Shown here: piece by piece, positions 1-8,400 of the stretch
Position numbering within the stretch: position 1 is the first letter of the stretch
Layout of the letters: each line of letters begins with the position of its first letter
The notes under the pieces: model-generated
Databases searched by the model: none
The model's input: the letters and a program-made list of their open reading frames with translations, nothing else
What the model was told of the DNA's origin: nothing
Translations under genes and position numbers: made by a program
Source of the DNA: an uncultured Acidobacteriota bacterium
GTDB taxonomy: Bacteria > Acidobacteriota > Vicinamibacteria > Marinacidobacterales > SMYC01
Direction: 5' to 3'
NCBI GenBank assembly: GCA_947259165.1
Contig: CAMYKY010000026.1
Span: forward strand, 1-34,714
DNA length: 34,714 bases

Positions 1-177
1 AGCCGAGCGAGGAGCGAGGCGGCAGGCGGCCGAACGAAGAGTGAGGTCGCATTGAGCAAACACTGTGCACATGTGCGAGCGGAGCGAGCCCGGCCCGAGT
101 GGGCCGAAGACAGAAAGCCGAGCGAGGAGCGAGGCGGCAGGCGGCCGAACGAAGAGTGAGGTCGCATTGAGCAAACA
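1..177. repeat. 62-bp exact direct repeat, period 115 bp
   Basis: Positions 1-62 and 116-177 are identical over 62 bp. The 53-bp spacer holds a GTGCACATGTGC palindrome-like stretch and a hairpin with arms CGGCCC and GGGCCG. The repeat is rich in GAGCGAGGAGCGAGGCGG-type GA/GC runs. The first copy begins at base 1, so the array may continue outside the window. The second copy ends directly at the ATG of the next gene and forms its whole visible upstream region, which has no clear Shine-Dalgarno sequence. Confidence 0.9.
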
Positions 178-1044
178 ATGACCAAACAAACCACCCGTCG
201 GGACTCACTGCTTCGCGAGGGGTTGGAAGGGTTGCGCGAGCGCTACGACCAGCGCTTTCTCGCAACCGACCCGCTAGCGTTTCCGCGTCGCTTCGAGCGC
301 GCCGACGATCGCGAAGTCGTCGGGCTCCTGGCGTCCGGCCTCGCGTACGGCAACGTGAAGTCGATTGCGGCGAGCGTCGAGCGGTGCCTCGATTGGATGG
401 GCCCCCAACCCGCGGCGTTCGCACGGCAGGTTTCTCCGAAAGACGCGCTCCGCTCGCTGGGAAGATTCAAACACCGCTGGAGCAAGGCGCGCGACGTCGC
501 GTGCCTCGTTCACTACGCGGGCCAAATGCTCGACAGCCATACGAGCATCGGTCAATTCTTCGCGGAGAGCTACGTGCCCGGCGACATGGCCCAAAGCATC
601 TCCCGGTTCTCGCGGCGCGCTTTGGCTCTCGATCACGGCGGCCTCTACCACTCACGAGGGCTTCCCGCAAAAGCGGGGGTGCGGTTTTTCTTCACCAACC
701 CATCCACAGGGGCGTGCAAACGCATGAACATGGTTTTGCGATGGATGGTGCGCGATGACGATGGCCTGGACCTCGGACTCTGGCCGTTTATCCCAACACG
801 GGATCTCATCGTTCCCCTCGACACTCATATCTACCGCATCGGCCGCCACCTGGGCTGGAGTGAACGAAGGACGCCGGGATTCCGGACAGCGGTCGACATT
901 ACCCGGGCTCTCGCTCGCGCCGACACAAACGATCCAGTCAAATACGACTTTGCACTGTCGCGGATGGGCATCGTCGAGAACTGTCCGCGTCATCGTGATT
1001 CGAGGAGGTGCGAGCTGTGTGCGCTCGAGAGGAAATTGCGTTGA
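178..1044 (+). CDS. TIGR02757 (DUF2400) family protein
   Basis: The 288-residue protein matches what I know of the TIGR02757/DUF2400 family, a conserved bacterial family of unproven function with a fold reminiscent of helix-hairpin-helix DNA glycosylases. Supporting stretches are DPLAFPRRF near residue 31, the ASGLAYGN segment near 52, LDTHIYRIGRHLGW near 213-226, and a C-terminal CPRHRDSRRCELC cysteine/histidine cluster that could bind metal or an iron-sulfur cluster. Length is normal for the family. The ATG abuts a direct repeat and lacks a good ribosome binding site, so the exact start is moderately certain. The stop codon overlaps the TTG start of the next small gene (TTGA), which implies translational coupling and an operon with the small gene and the YheT-like hydrolase. 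Confidence 0.85.
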   Translation: MTKQTTRRDSLLREGLEGLRERYDQRFLATDPLAFPRRFERADDREVVGLLASGLAYGNVKSIAASVERCLDWMGPQPAAFARQVSPKDALRSLGRFKHRWSKARDVACLVHYAGQMLDSHTSIGQFFAESYVPGDMAQSISRFSRRALALDHGGLYHSRGLPAKAGVRFFFTNPSTGACKRMNMVLRWMVRDDDGLDLGLWPFIPTRDLIVPLDTHIYRIGRHLGWSERRTPGFRTAVDITRALARADTNDPVKYDFALSRMGIVENCPRHRDSRRCELCALERKLR

Positions 1045-1250
1045 AGCTCTGCTGTCTCAAAGAAGCCCAACAGAGTCTCCTCCGCCATCGGGACGTCGCG
1101 ACGTGCGACGGCTGCGGTGCGCTACTACTCGCTTACGGTAACGATACCGACTTCGGCCGCACGGTCGATGAGCTCGTCCAACATGACGCCGAGTTCCAAA
1201 CGGAAACTCTCGGAAAGCTCAATGTCGTATCGAAAGCGAAAATACAATAA
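1041..1250 (+). CDS. small cysteine-containing hypothetical protein, TTG start
   Basis: I do not recognise this 69-residue protein. A TTG at 1041 overlaps the upstream stop as TTGA, and GAGAGG at 1027-1032 is a reasonable Shine-Dalgarno, so coupled translation is likely. The N-terminal half carries a CC pair and a CDGC (CxxC) motif followed by GALLLAYGND; the rest is acidic and polar. One CxxC plus a CC pair could bind a metal, but there is no complete zinc-ribbon. Its stop is 3 nt before the GTG of the YheT-like gene, so it sits tightly inside a three-gene operon, which is the main argument that it is real. The alternative is a non-coding gap between the two larger genes. Confidence 0.6.
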   Translation: MKLCCLKEAQQSLLRHRDVATCDGCGALLLAYGNDTDFGRTVDELVQHDAEFQTETLGKLNVVSKAKIQ

Positions 1251-1253
1251 CTC

Positions 1254-2213
1254 GTGAGGCCGTTCCGATCCTACGTACCGGGAGGGCACCTACAAACCAT
1301 CGGCGGACAACTCGTGCGCTCGTACCTACGGTGGCCGTTTGGGGCGGAGGACGTGATCGTCGAAGCCGACGACGACGTCAGGCTCCTCGTAAGAGCATCG
1401 TGGCTGCCGGGCCCGAAGCGCCGCCCTGCACTACTTTTGGTCCACGGCCTCGAGGGCTCCGACGAGGCCCGCTATATGATCAGCACCGGCATGCTCGCGT
1501 ATCGGTCCGGGTGGCACGTCGTCCGGATGAACATGCGTGGTTGCGGCGATTCGCTCGAGCTGTGTCCCAAACTCTACAACGCAGGGCTCACGACCGATCT
1601 CGTTGCTGTTTCTGAATGGCTAGCACGCCGAGTTTCGCGCTTTGCTATTGGCAGTTTTTCCCTCGGCGCCGGACTCACACTCCTCACGCTCGCTCGAGAA
1701 CGCGATCGCTTTCCCGAAGAATGTATTGCCGCGGTCGCAGTTTGCCCTCCACTCGACATGTCGGCTTGCGCCGACGCACTCGAGCTTCGACACAACTGGA
1801 TCTACCACCAGCGGTTCACACGCTCTTTGTGCGCCTCCTATCGCGCGCGACAAGCGCTTGCACCGACGCACTACAAGGAAGGGCTCGAGCGGAACGTCAC
1901 GACGCTCCGTCAATTCGACGATGTGATCACGGCGTATTACGGTGGTTATGGGAACGCCGAGGACTACTACCGTTCGGCGAGCTCGGGACCGCGATTGGAT
2001 CAGATCGATCGCCCAACACTGGTGCTGGGTACCGATAATGATCCGTTCATCCCCAGTGTAGATATCGCGCACTGGCCCCACACGAAAACCGTGCGCGTCG
2101 AAATCACAAGCGGCGCGGGCCACGTTGGTTTCATTGGCTCGTCCAAAGCTCCTCGATTCTTCTGGGCCGCAGACCGGATGCTCGCATTTTTACAAGAGAT
2201 TGATTCCAAGTGA
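1254..2213 (+). CDS. YheT-family alpha/beta hydrolase
   Basis: The 319-residue protein is an alpha/beta hydrolase of the YheT (COG0429) group, predicted esterases of unknown natural substrate. It shows the typical N-terminal GGHLQTIGGQL, the oxyanion-side LLVHGLEGS near residue 62-70, the nucleophile elbow SFSLGAG near 133, the acid segment GTDNDPFIP near 259-267 and the histidine segment SGAGHVGFIG near 286-295. In the elbow the usual first glycine of GxSxG is serine (S-F-S-L-G). It starts at GTG only 3 nt after the preceding stop and is the last gene of the operon. The spacer after it has no strong terminator, only a weak stem before GTTTTTCG near 2251-2258. Confidence 0.88.
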   Translation: MRPFRSYVPGGHLQTIGGQLVRSYLRWPFGAEDVIVEADDDVRLLVRASWLPGPKRRPALLLVHGLEGSDEARYMISTGMLAYRSGWHVVRMNMRGCGDSLELCPKLYNAGLTTDLVAVSEWLARRVSRFAIGSFSLGAGLTLLTLARERDRFPEECIAAVAVCPPLDMSACADALELRHNWIYHQRFTRSLCASYRARQALAPTHYKEGLERNVTTLRQFDDVITAYYGGYGNAEDYYRSASSGPRLDQIDRPTLVLGTDNDPFIPSVDIAHWPHTKTVRVEITSGAGHVGFIGSSKAPRFFWAADRMLAFLQEIDSK

Positions 2214-2322
2214 CGTGAACTTAAAGGAGATAGTTACAGTTCTACTTTAGGTTTTTCGTTTAGCCGTGAAAATTTGGGCCTCGGTCGAGGCGGAAGAAGG
2301 GCAGAACGGAGCGAGGTATTCG

Positions 2323-2508
2323 TTAGTTTTGGCTAGGCGGCGCTGCGCCCCGGAGCGACATCGGCGCCGTCTTCGGGCTCGAGTCCGCGACCGAAATACC
2401 CGACCCGCGCACGACCTCTTGTTGTCTTCGCTTGTTCGCCATTTCGGCGATTGCTTTGCGACGTTGTAGCAGAAAATCCCGGCTCGAAGTCTTGCTGGGT
2501 TTGGCCAT
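2323..2508 (-). CDS. small basic protein of unknown function
   Basis: This 61-residue protein begins MAKPSKTSSRDFLLQRRK and is unrecognised. Its N-terminal half is strongly basic and predicted helical (RDFLLQRRKAIAEMANKRRQQ), and its C-terminal half is Ser/Pro/Ala-rich and probably disordered. Support for a real gene comes from signals rather than homology: AAGGGAG lies 6 nt before the ATG and a TTGACA-17-TAAGTT promoter lies just upstream. It is transcribed alone, between the YheT operon and the TolC-like gene. A nucleic-acid-binding role is possible from composition only. Confidence 0.65.
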   Translation of the reverse strand: MAKPSKTSSRDFLLQRRKAIAEMANKRRQQEVVRGSGISVADSSPKTAPMSLRGAAPPSQN

Positions 2509-2553
2509 GTCAAACTCCCTTCGCGTTGGATGAAGCTGCATGAGGCGAGTACA

Positions 2554-2582
2554 AACTTATGCGAGGGAGCCGGATCTGTCAA
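2554..2582 (-). promoter_or_regulatory. sigma70-type promoter for the small basic protein
   Basis: Read on the minus strand, TTGACA (2582-2577) is followed by a 17-nt spacer and TAAGTT (2559-2554). The -35 is preceded by GGG, as at two other promoters in this window. The predicted transcript start near 2547 leaves a leader of about 39 nt carrying the Shine-Dalgarno of the small gene. Confidence 0.6.
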
Positions 2583-2604
2583 CCCATCGCGATCGGGTTA
2601 CGAT

Positions 2605-2738
2605 CGGTTCACGGCATACGGCATACGGCATACGGCCTCTCATTGCAACTCGGTCGTGTTGAGCCGTAGCGACGCAGCGGAGCGCAACTCTAGAGCCGCT
2701 GCGCGGCGAGGGATCGGGTCCACCGTATGCCGTTATGG
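2605..2738. repeat. segment bracketed by heptamer repeat arrays (ACGGCAT type)
   Basis: The left bracket at 2605-2635 is a run of TACGGCA heptamers after CGGTTC. The right bracket contains CCGTATGCCGT (2723-2733), an exact inverse complement of ACGGCATACGG (2611-2621). The roughly 85-bp interior differs from the cores at 16.0 and 20.0 kb and contains a hairpin with arms GCAGCGG and CCGCTGC. The 17-mer CGGTTCACGGCATACGG at 2605-2621 recurs exactly, inverted, at 16146-16162. Confidence 0.8.
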
Positions 2739-2743
2739 TGAGC

Positions 2744-4309
2744 TTAGCGGACAGCGACGTTCGAGCGATCCAGGATCGTTCCTTTTGCGCGCTCGAGGGC
2801 GGCAATCGCTTTCACGAAATCGATCAACGCTCTCAATTCGCTAGCGGCCGCCAGCGACAGATCGCGCTGGGCTTGCACGATGAGAAAGCTCGTGGACATC
2901 CCGACCTCGAATTTCTTTTGCTCAGCCTCGAGCCGGCGTTGCGACAGATCGCGCGCGACGCGGGTGGCGTCGATACGCTTGCGGTTGGTCTCGACAGCTC
3001 CTGCCGCTCGCCGAACCTCTTGCGCAATGAGGATCTCGTTCGACGAAATGAGCGCCCGCTGTTGTCGCGCGGCGATTTGGGCTTGCGCATGCTGAGCTTG
3101 CGCCTGCGAGTTTCCGAGCGGGTACGAAACATTGAGCCCGATCGACCAATCTCGGAAGTCTCCTCCGAAGACCTGGTTGATGGCGTCGCCATAACCTCCG
3201 GGAATGATGAGACTCGGCGTCCCGGCAAAATCTTCACGAACGAGCTGGGTTCCGCCGATGCCGTTGAAGGCCAGCGAACCGACGACATCGAGCTGTGGCA
3301 TCAGCTGATTCTTGGCATAGCGTAGGTTGTAGCTGCGCGTCTCGAGCTCGACACGCGACTGTTCGAGGACAGGGCGACGTGACAGCGCGATGCGAACCGC
3401 GTCGTCGACGTCGACCTCGACCTCGCCGATCATCGGCTGATCCACCGGGGCATAGGAACTCTCCCAGAAATCGGGAGACGTGGGATCGTTGATGAGCCGT
3501 TTGAGAATATCCTCGGTCACGCGAATCAGTTCCTCCGCGAGAATCACGGTCTCTTCGCGGGCGGCGACTTCGGCTTCGGCCTCGAGCACATCGATCGGCG
3601 CCATGGTGCCAACCTCGACTTGAATTCGGTTGTTGCGCAATAGATCTTGGGCGAGCTGGAGCGAGCCGCGGGCGACGTCGAGATCCCGAATCGCAAAGAC
3701 GAGATCCCAGTACGCGAACTCGACGTCACGGACGGTGTTCATCACCTGAATCTCGAATTGGCTCCGCGAGATGCGCTCCACGTTTTGAGCGACGAGGATC
3801 TGTTGTTTACTGGCATCGGTCCCGAAATTCGCCATCAATGGTTGGGTGATCTGCGCGAGAGCACTCGTGTCGTACAGCGGATTGAATCCTGCAAAAGCGC
3901 TGTTCGTAGTCGAACGCAAATTCGCCCACTGGATAAAGTAGTTGCCGCCGGTGGACACCTGCTGCTGCCACACGAAATTGTAGTTCGATCGCGTACTCGT
4001 CAAGGTCTGGGCGCCAACGAGCTGGTTTTGAGCAGGAGAGGCACTGTTCAACGTGTTGATGCCGAGCGAGATGAACGGCTTGTAGACGCCCCGAGCGAAC
4101 GAGACGCCTTCAGCGCGTACCTGGGTCTCCAAGCGGGACACGACGATATCCAGGTTGCTTTCGAGCGCCATCTCGACGGCCTGCTGGAGCGTTAGGCGAA
4201 TGGCATTGGGATCGACGCCGGGGTGCTCGGCTTGCTCTTGCGCCCCAGCCCCGGCGGCGAAGAGGCCAACGTAGACCAATAGCACGATAAAAAGGCGATA
4301 CAGTTTCAT
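2744..4309 (-). CDS. TolC-family outer-membrane efflux protein
   Basis: The 521-residue protein belongs to the TolC/outer-membrane efflux family, trimeric channels that pass substrates from inner-membrane pumps across the periplasm and outer membrane. A signal peptide (MKLYRLFIVLLVYVGLFAAG, likely cleaved near AGAQ) precedes LTLQQAVEMALESNLDI, the typical first helix of this family. Long Ala/Glu/Arg-rich helices at the middle and C-terminus (for example DVLEAEAEVAAREE and SLAAASELRALIDFVKAIAALE) fit the two coiled-coil halves. I chose the ATG at 4309 because AGAGGG lies about 7 nt before it and the signal peptide starts there; a longer in-frame extension to 4417 has neither. No pump or adaptor gene is adjacent, so its partner is unknown. 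Confidence 0.88.
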   Translation of the reverse strand: MKLYRLFIVLLVYVGLFAAGAGAQEQAEHPGVDPNAIRLTLQQAVEMALESNLDIVVSRLETQVRAEGVSFARGVYKPFISLGINTLNSASPAQNQLVGAQTLTSTRSNYNFVWQQQVSTGGNYFIQWANLRSTTNSAFAGFNPLYDTSALAQITQPLMANFGTDASKQQILVAQNVERISRSQFEIQVMNTVRDVEFAYWDLVFAIRDLDVARGSLQLAQDLLRNNRIQVEVGTMAPIDVLEAEAEVAAREETVILAEELIRVTEDILKRLINDPTSPDFWESSYAPVDQPMIGEVEVDVDDAVRIALSRRPVLEQSRVELETRSYNLRYAKNQLMPQLDVVGSLAFNGIGGTQLVREDFAGTPSLIIPGGYGDAINQVFGGDFRDWSIGLNVSYPLGNSQAQAQHAQAQIAARQQRALISSNEILIAQEVRRAAGAVETNRKRIDATRVARDLSQRRLEAEQKKFEVGMSTSFLIVQAQRDLSLAAASELRALIDFVKAIAALERAKGTILDRSNVAVR

Positions 4310-4549
4310 GGTTTCCCTCTTGAAGCTCAGTACGGACAATGCCTTTCCTCTAGCTAGTGCGGACCTCGCTACGAAAATACGCGACGTCCGACGATTAAGT
4401 TCCCCCAGACGGGCCATTTTAATACGCTCGACGCTACAACGCAGGCTAGATCACGTAACAGATTTGAAAACGCGGGTTTCGGGACAGTTTGGGGTTTCAG
4501 GAACCAGGAGCGGGACGGGGACGGGCGGCAGTAGTCGGCGGGGGCGCGT

Positions 4550-4555
4550 TAGAAT
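4550..4555 (+). promoter_or_regulatory. putative -10 element for truA, nearly leaderless
   Basis: TAGAAT ends 10 nt before the truA ATG, so transcription would begin about 3 nt before the start codon. There is no Shine-Dalgarno in the intervening GCGGGCCCC and no recognisable -35. The same spacing occurs at the menC-like gene. Confidence 0.45.
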
Positions 4556-4564
4556 GCGGGCCCC

Positions 4565-5302
4565 ATGCCGGTATACAAGATGGTGGTCGCTTACGACGGC
4601 ACAGCCTATCGGGGGTGGCAGGTCCAGCCCGGGGAGAACACGATTCAGGCGCGGTTGCGGGAGGAGCTCTCGCGGATGGCGAAGACGCCGGTGGACGTCG
4701 TCGCCGCAGGGCGCACCGACGCCGGGGTCCACGCTCTGGGGCAAACCACACATTTTCGTCTCGACCGCGCCATTCCCACCGAGGGCATCCTCCAAGGGCT
4801 CAACACGATGCTCCCACGGGATATTCGCGTTCGCGCCGTCGAGCAAGCTCCTGCCGACTTCCACGCGCGCTACAGCGCCCGCTCGAAGACCTATCGCTAT
4901 CATCTGGATCGGTGTTCAGTCTTGCTGCCGTTTCGGTCCCGATTCGCCGTTCACTACCCTCACGCTCTCGACCGTGCCGCGCTCGATGACGCCGCGCGCC
5001 TGCTGATCGGCGAGCACGATTTTGCCGGGTTTCGTGCGTCGTCGTGCGGCGCCAAAACGACGACCCGGCGCATCTTCGAGTCACGATGGCTCGACGACGG
5101 GAGTGAGCTCATCTTCGAAGTCGCCGCCACTGGGTTTTTGCACCACATGATCCGGAACTTGGTCGGGACGCTCCTCGAGATCGGCGGCGGCAAAAGGCCC
5201 ATCCAATCAATCCCGGACCTGTTCACCAGCGGCGATCGCACCCAGGCCGGGCCGACCGCAGCGGCCAAGGGCCTCCACCTAATTCGCGTCGACTATCCGT
5301 GA
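4565..5302 (+). CDS. truA: tRNA pseudouridine(38-40) synthase TruA
   Basis: TruA converts uridines 38-40 of the tRNA anticodon arm to pseudouridine. The 245-residue length is normal. The N-terminal [13 protein letters not shown] (residues 10-22) and the catalytic [14 protein letters not shown] motif with the nucleophilic Asp52 are intact, as are [14 protein letters not shown] near 99-112 and the C-terminal [17 protein letters not shown] near 186-202. The predicted start is almost at the promoter, so the message may be leaderless. It is followed by a 181-bp repeat-bearing gap and then uvrA in the same direction. Co-transcription with uvrA is possible but not shown. Confidence 0.95.
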   Translation: MPVYKMVVAYDGTAYRGWQVQPGENTIQARLREELSRMAKTPVDVVAAGRTDAGVHALGQTTHFRLDRAIPTEGILQGLNTMLPRDIRVRAVEQAPADFHARYSARSKTYRYHLDRCSVLLPFRSRFAVHYPHALDRAALDDAARLLIGEHDFAGFRASSCGAKTTTRRIFESRWLDDGSELIFEVAATGFLHHMIRNLVGTLLEIGGGKRPIQSIPDLFTSGDRTQAGPTAAAKGLHLIRVDYP

Positions 5303-5432
5303 CAGAAATTTCCAAAAAAGAACCAACGCAAAGGTCGCGGAGGCGCGGAGGCGCGGAGGCGCAAACAACCCGAGTCGAGTCCAACAACGTGACAGAAATC
5401 TTTGCGTATTTAAGCCTTTGCGACTTTGCGTT
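5298..5432. repeat. bracketed element with 12-bp direct repeats and imperfect inverted ends
   Basis: CGTGACAGAAAT occurs exactly at 5298-5309 and 5388-5399, 90 bp apart. The first copy contains the truA stop codon. The left bracket AACGCAAAGGTCGCGGAGGCG starts at 5325 and continues with two more GCGGAG units. The right bracket (5414-5432) read in reverse is AACGCAAAGTCGCAAAGGC, an imperfect inverse of the left. The right bracket lies upstream of the chosen uvrA ATG, an argument against starting uvrA at 5418. Confidence 0.7.
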
Positions 5433-5483
5433 AGCTCTTTCCTGCTGCACCCACATCTTGGTCCCTGCCCATCGCGGCGCAAC

Positions 5484-8400
5484 ATGAAGAGCCGAGCGCG
5501 GCCCGCCGCGATCCACCTCCGAGGCGTTCGTCAGAATAACCTGAAGAACCTCGACATCGATATCCCGATCGGAAGCCTGCTGGCGGTTACGGGCGTTTCG
5601 GGCTCGGGCAAGTCGTCGCTGGCGTTCGATACCCTCTACGCGGAGGGCCAGCGGCGCTACGTCGAGAGCTTCTCCACCTACGCGCGACAGTTTCTCGATC
5701 GCATGGACAAACCCCTGGTGGACGCGGTCTTTGGCGTACCCCCGGCCATCGCCATCGATCAGAGCAACCCGGTCAAGAACTCCCGCTCCACCGTGGGCAC
5801 GATGACCGAGCTCAACGACCACGTGAAGCTCCTCTTCTCCAAACTGGCGCAACTCCATTGCCGGCAATGTGCCGAGCCGGTCGAACGGGACGACGCCAAC
5901 ACCATCGCGGAGAAAACCGATCGGTATCACGACGCGCGCGCGATGGTCAGCTTTCCGCTGCGGCTCACCGGCGAGGCTGCGCCCGAGTCCGTCTCGGAGC
6001 AGCTCGAGCAGATGGGGTTTCATCGACTGCTCGACCGCAACGGCGAGGTCAAGGACGTCTCGCCGGACGCACTCGACGCAGCATCCGTGAACGTACTCGT
6101 CGACCGGCTGCAACTACGGCCCGAGTCGCGATCTCGGCTCGTCGACTCTCTCGAGCAGGCGCTGCGCTACGGGAAAGGATTCGTGAGCGTCTGGCTAGAG
6201 TCCGCAGGCAAACGTTTCCGGGAAATCAAATTCAGCGATCAACGCCATTGCCCGAACTGCGATATCAACTATCGCGAGCCTGTGGCAAACCTGTTCTCGT
6301 TCAACAGCCCACTCGGCGCCTGCGAGACGTGCAAAGGGTTTGGGAGAACCATTGGAGTCGACCTCAATCTCGTCGTTCCAGATCCACGCCGCTCGCTCGC
6401 GGACGGAGCAATCAAACCGTGGCAGAGCAAGAGCTACGCCGAAGGGCAAGACGATCTCATCGCGTTTTGCCGACAGCGGCACATTCCCGTGGATCGCGCG
6501 TGGACGCAACTGCGAGCCGCACACCGGCAGCTCGTGATCGAAGGCGACGAGAGCTTTTACGGCATCCACGGATTCTTCGATTGGCTCGAAGGACGCACCT
6601 ACAAAATGCACGTCCGGGTGCTGCTTTCGAGATACCGCAGCTATCACACCTGCGAGGTTTGCTCCGGAGCAAGGTTCCAGCCGGAAACGCTTGCGTACCG
6701 GCTCGGAGACAAGACGATCGCTGACGTTTACGCTCTCAATATCGACAGTGCTTTGGCTTTTTTCCGCGGGTTGCACAAGTTTCTCAGGCCCGAACAAAAT
6801 CCTGCGGCGGAGTTGCTCTTCTCCGAGATCGAAGCGCGGCTCGACTACCTCGAGCGTGTCGGGCTTGGCTACCTCACCCTCGATCGCCAATCGCGAACGC
6901 TCTCCGGCGGCGAGGTTCAACGCGTCGATCTGACGACTGCTCTCGGCTCAACCCTGGTCAACGCGCTCTATGTACTCGACGAGCCCTCCATCGGACTGCA
7001 CCCGCGCGATATCCATCGTCTGATGGAGATCCTGAAAGAACTCCGCGACGGCGACAACACCATCGTCGTGGTCGAGCACGACGCCGAGGTGATTCGCCGC
7101 GCGGACTACGTCCTCGACCTTGGCCCCGCCGCGGGTGAGCGCGGCGGTGAGATCGTCTACTTTGGGCCCACATCGAAGCTCACCCGCGAGCGGGCGTCGC
7201 TCACCGCCCAATATCTCAGCGGAAAGAGGGGGATCTCGTTTCGCAATCAGAGGAGATCGGTCGACGAAGCCCGGGCGATTCGCATTCGTGGCGCGCGGGC
7301 GAACAACTTGAAAAACATCGACGCGGTTATCCCACTCGATCTCCTGACTGCCGTAACCGGTGTCTCCGGCTCAGGCAAGAGCACGCTCATCGAAGACGTT
7401 TTGTACAAAAGCTATCGGCGTTCTCTCGGCGAGAGCACCGGTGAGCCCGGCGTGCGGGACGCGATCTCTGGGTTCGAGCTCGTCCGCGACATCGTGCTCG
7501 TCGACCAATCACCTATCGGTCGCACCCCGCGTGCGAACGCGGCAACGTACTTGAAGGCCTATGACGGCATCCGCCGCGCGTTTGCGTCGACTTCCGAAGC
7601 GAAGCAACGCGGTTTCACCGCGAGCACCTTCAGCTTCAACGTCGACAACGGACGCTGCCCCCTCTGCTCGGGGGAAGGTTTCGAGCGCGTCGAGATGCAG
7701 TTTCTCTCCGACGTGTTCGTGACTTGCGAAGCGTGCGCCGGACGACGCTTCACGAACGAGGTGCTCGAGATTCGCTATCGCGGAAAGACCATCCACGACG
7801 TGTTGAACCTCACGATCGCCGAGGCGCTCGAGTTGTTCGATCACGATCGGAAGATCGCAGCACCGCTCGAGATCGTGAGCAGCATTGGCCTCGGCTACCT
7901 CCGTCTCGGACAACCACTCAATACCATTTCGGGAGGTGAAGCGCAGCGGTTGAAACTCGCGGCGCGGATGGCACGGGCGGAGCACGAAGGCACGCTGTTT
8001 TTGTTCGACGAGCCAACGACGGGACTCCATTTCGACGACATCCGCCTACTCCTCGACGCATTTCATCGACTCATCGATCAGGGCGCCAGTGTGCTCGTGA
8101 TCGAGCACAACCTCGACGTCATCAAAGACGCGGACTGGGTACTCGATCTCGGCCCGGAGGGAGGTGATGCCGGCGGCGACATCGTTGCCTCCGGCACTCC
8201 CGAAGACATCGTCACCGAGCCACGTTCGCACACGGGTAAATTCCTCGCGCCGTACCTCAGCAAACAACCGCCGCGTCTCACGCCCGTGCCCTTGAGACGA
8301 TCGCGGCCAAAAGGAAATGACATCGTGGTGCGAGGGGCGGGACAACACAACCTGCGTCACGTCGACGTCGACATCCCGCGCGATCAACTCGTCGTGATCA

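Noticed and set aside
2611-2635. Heptamer runs as a CRISPR-like array
   Set aside because: The units are 7 bp with no spacers and no cas genes are present; they are short tandem repeats.
4310-4417. Extended N-terminus of the TolC-like protein
   Set aside because: The ATG at 4309 has a Shine-Dalgarno and opens a signal peptide; the extension would bury that signal.
5418-5483. N-terminal extension of uvrA from a TTG at 5418
   Set aside because: The extension translates repeat sequence (right bracket at 5414-5432), and UvrA homology starts at the ATG at 5484.
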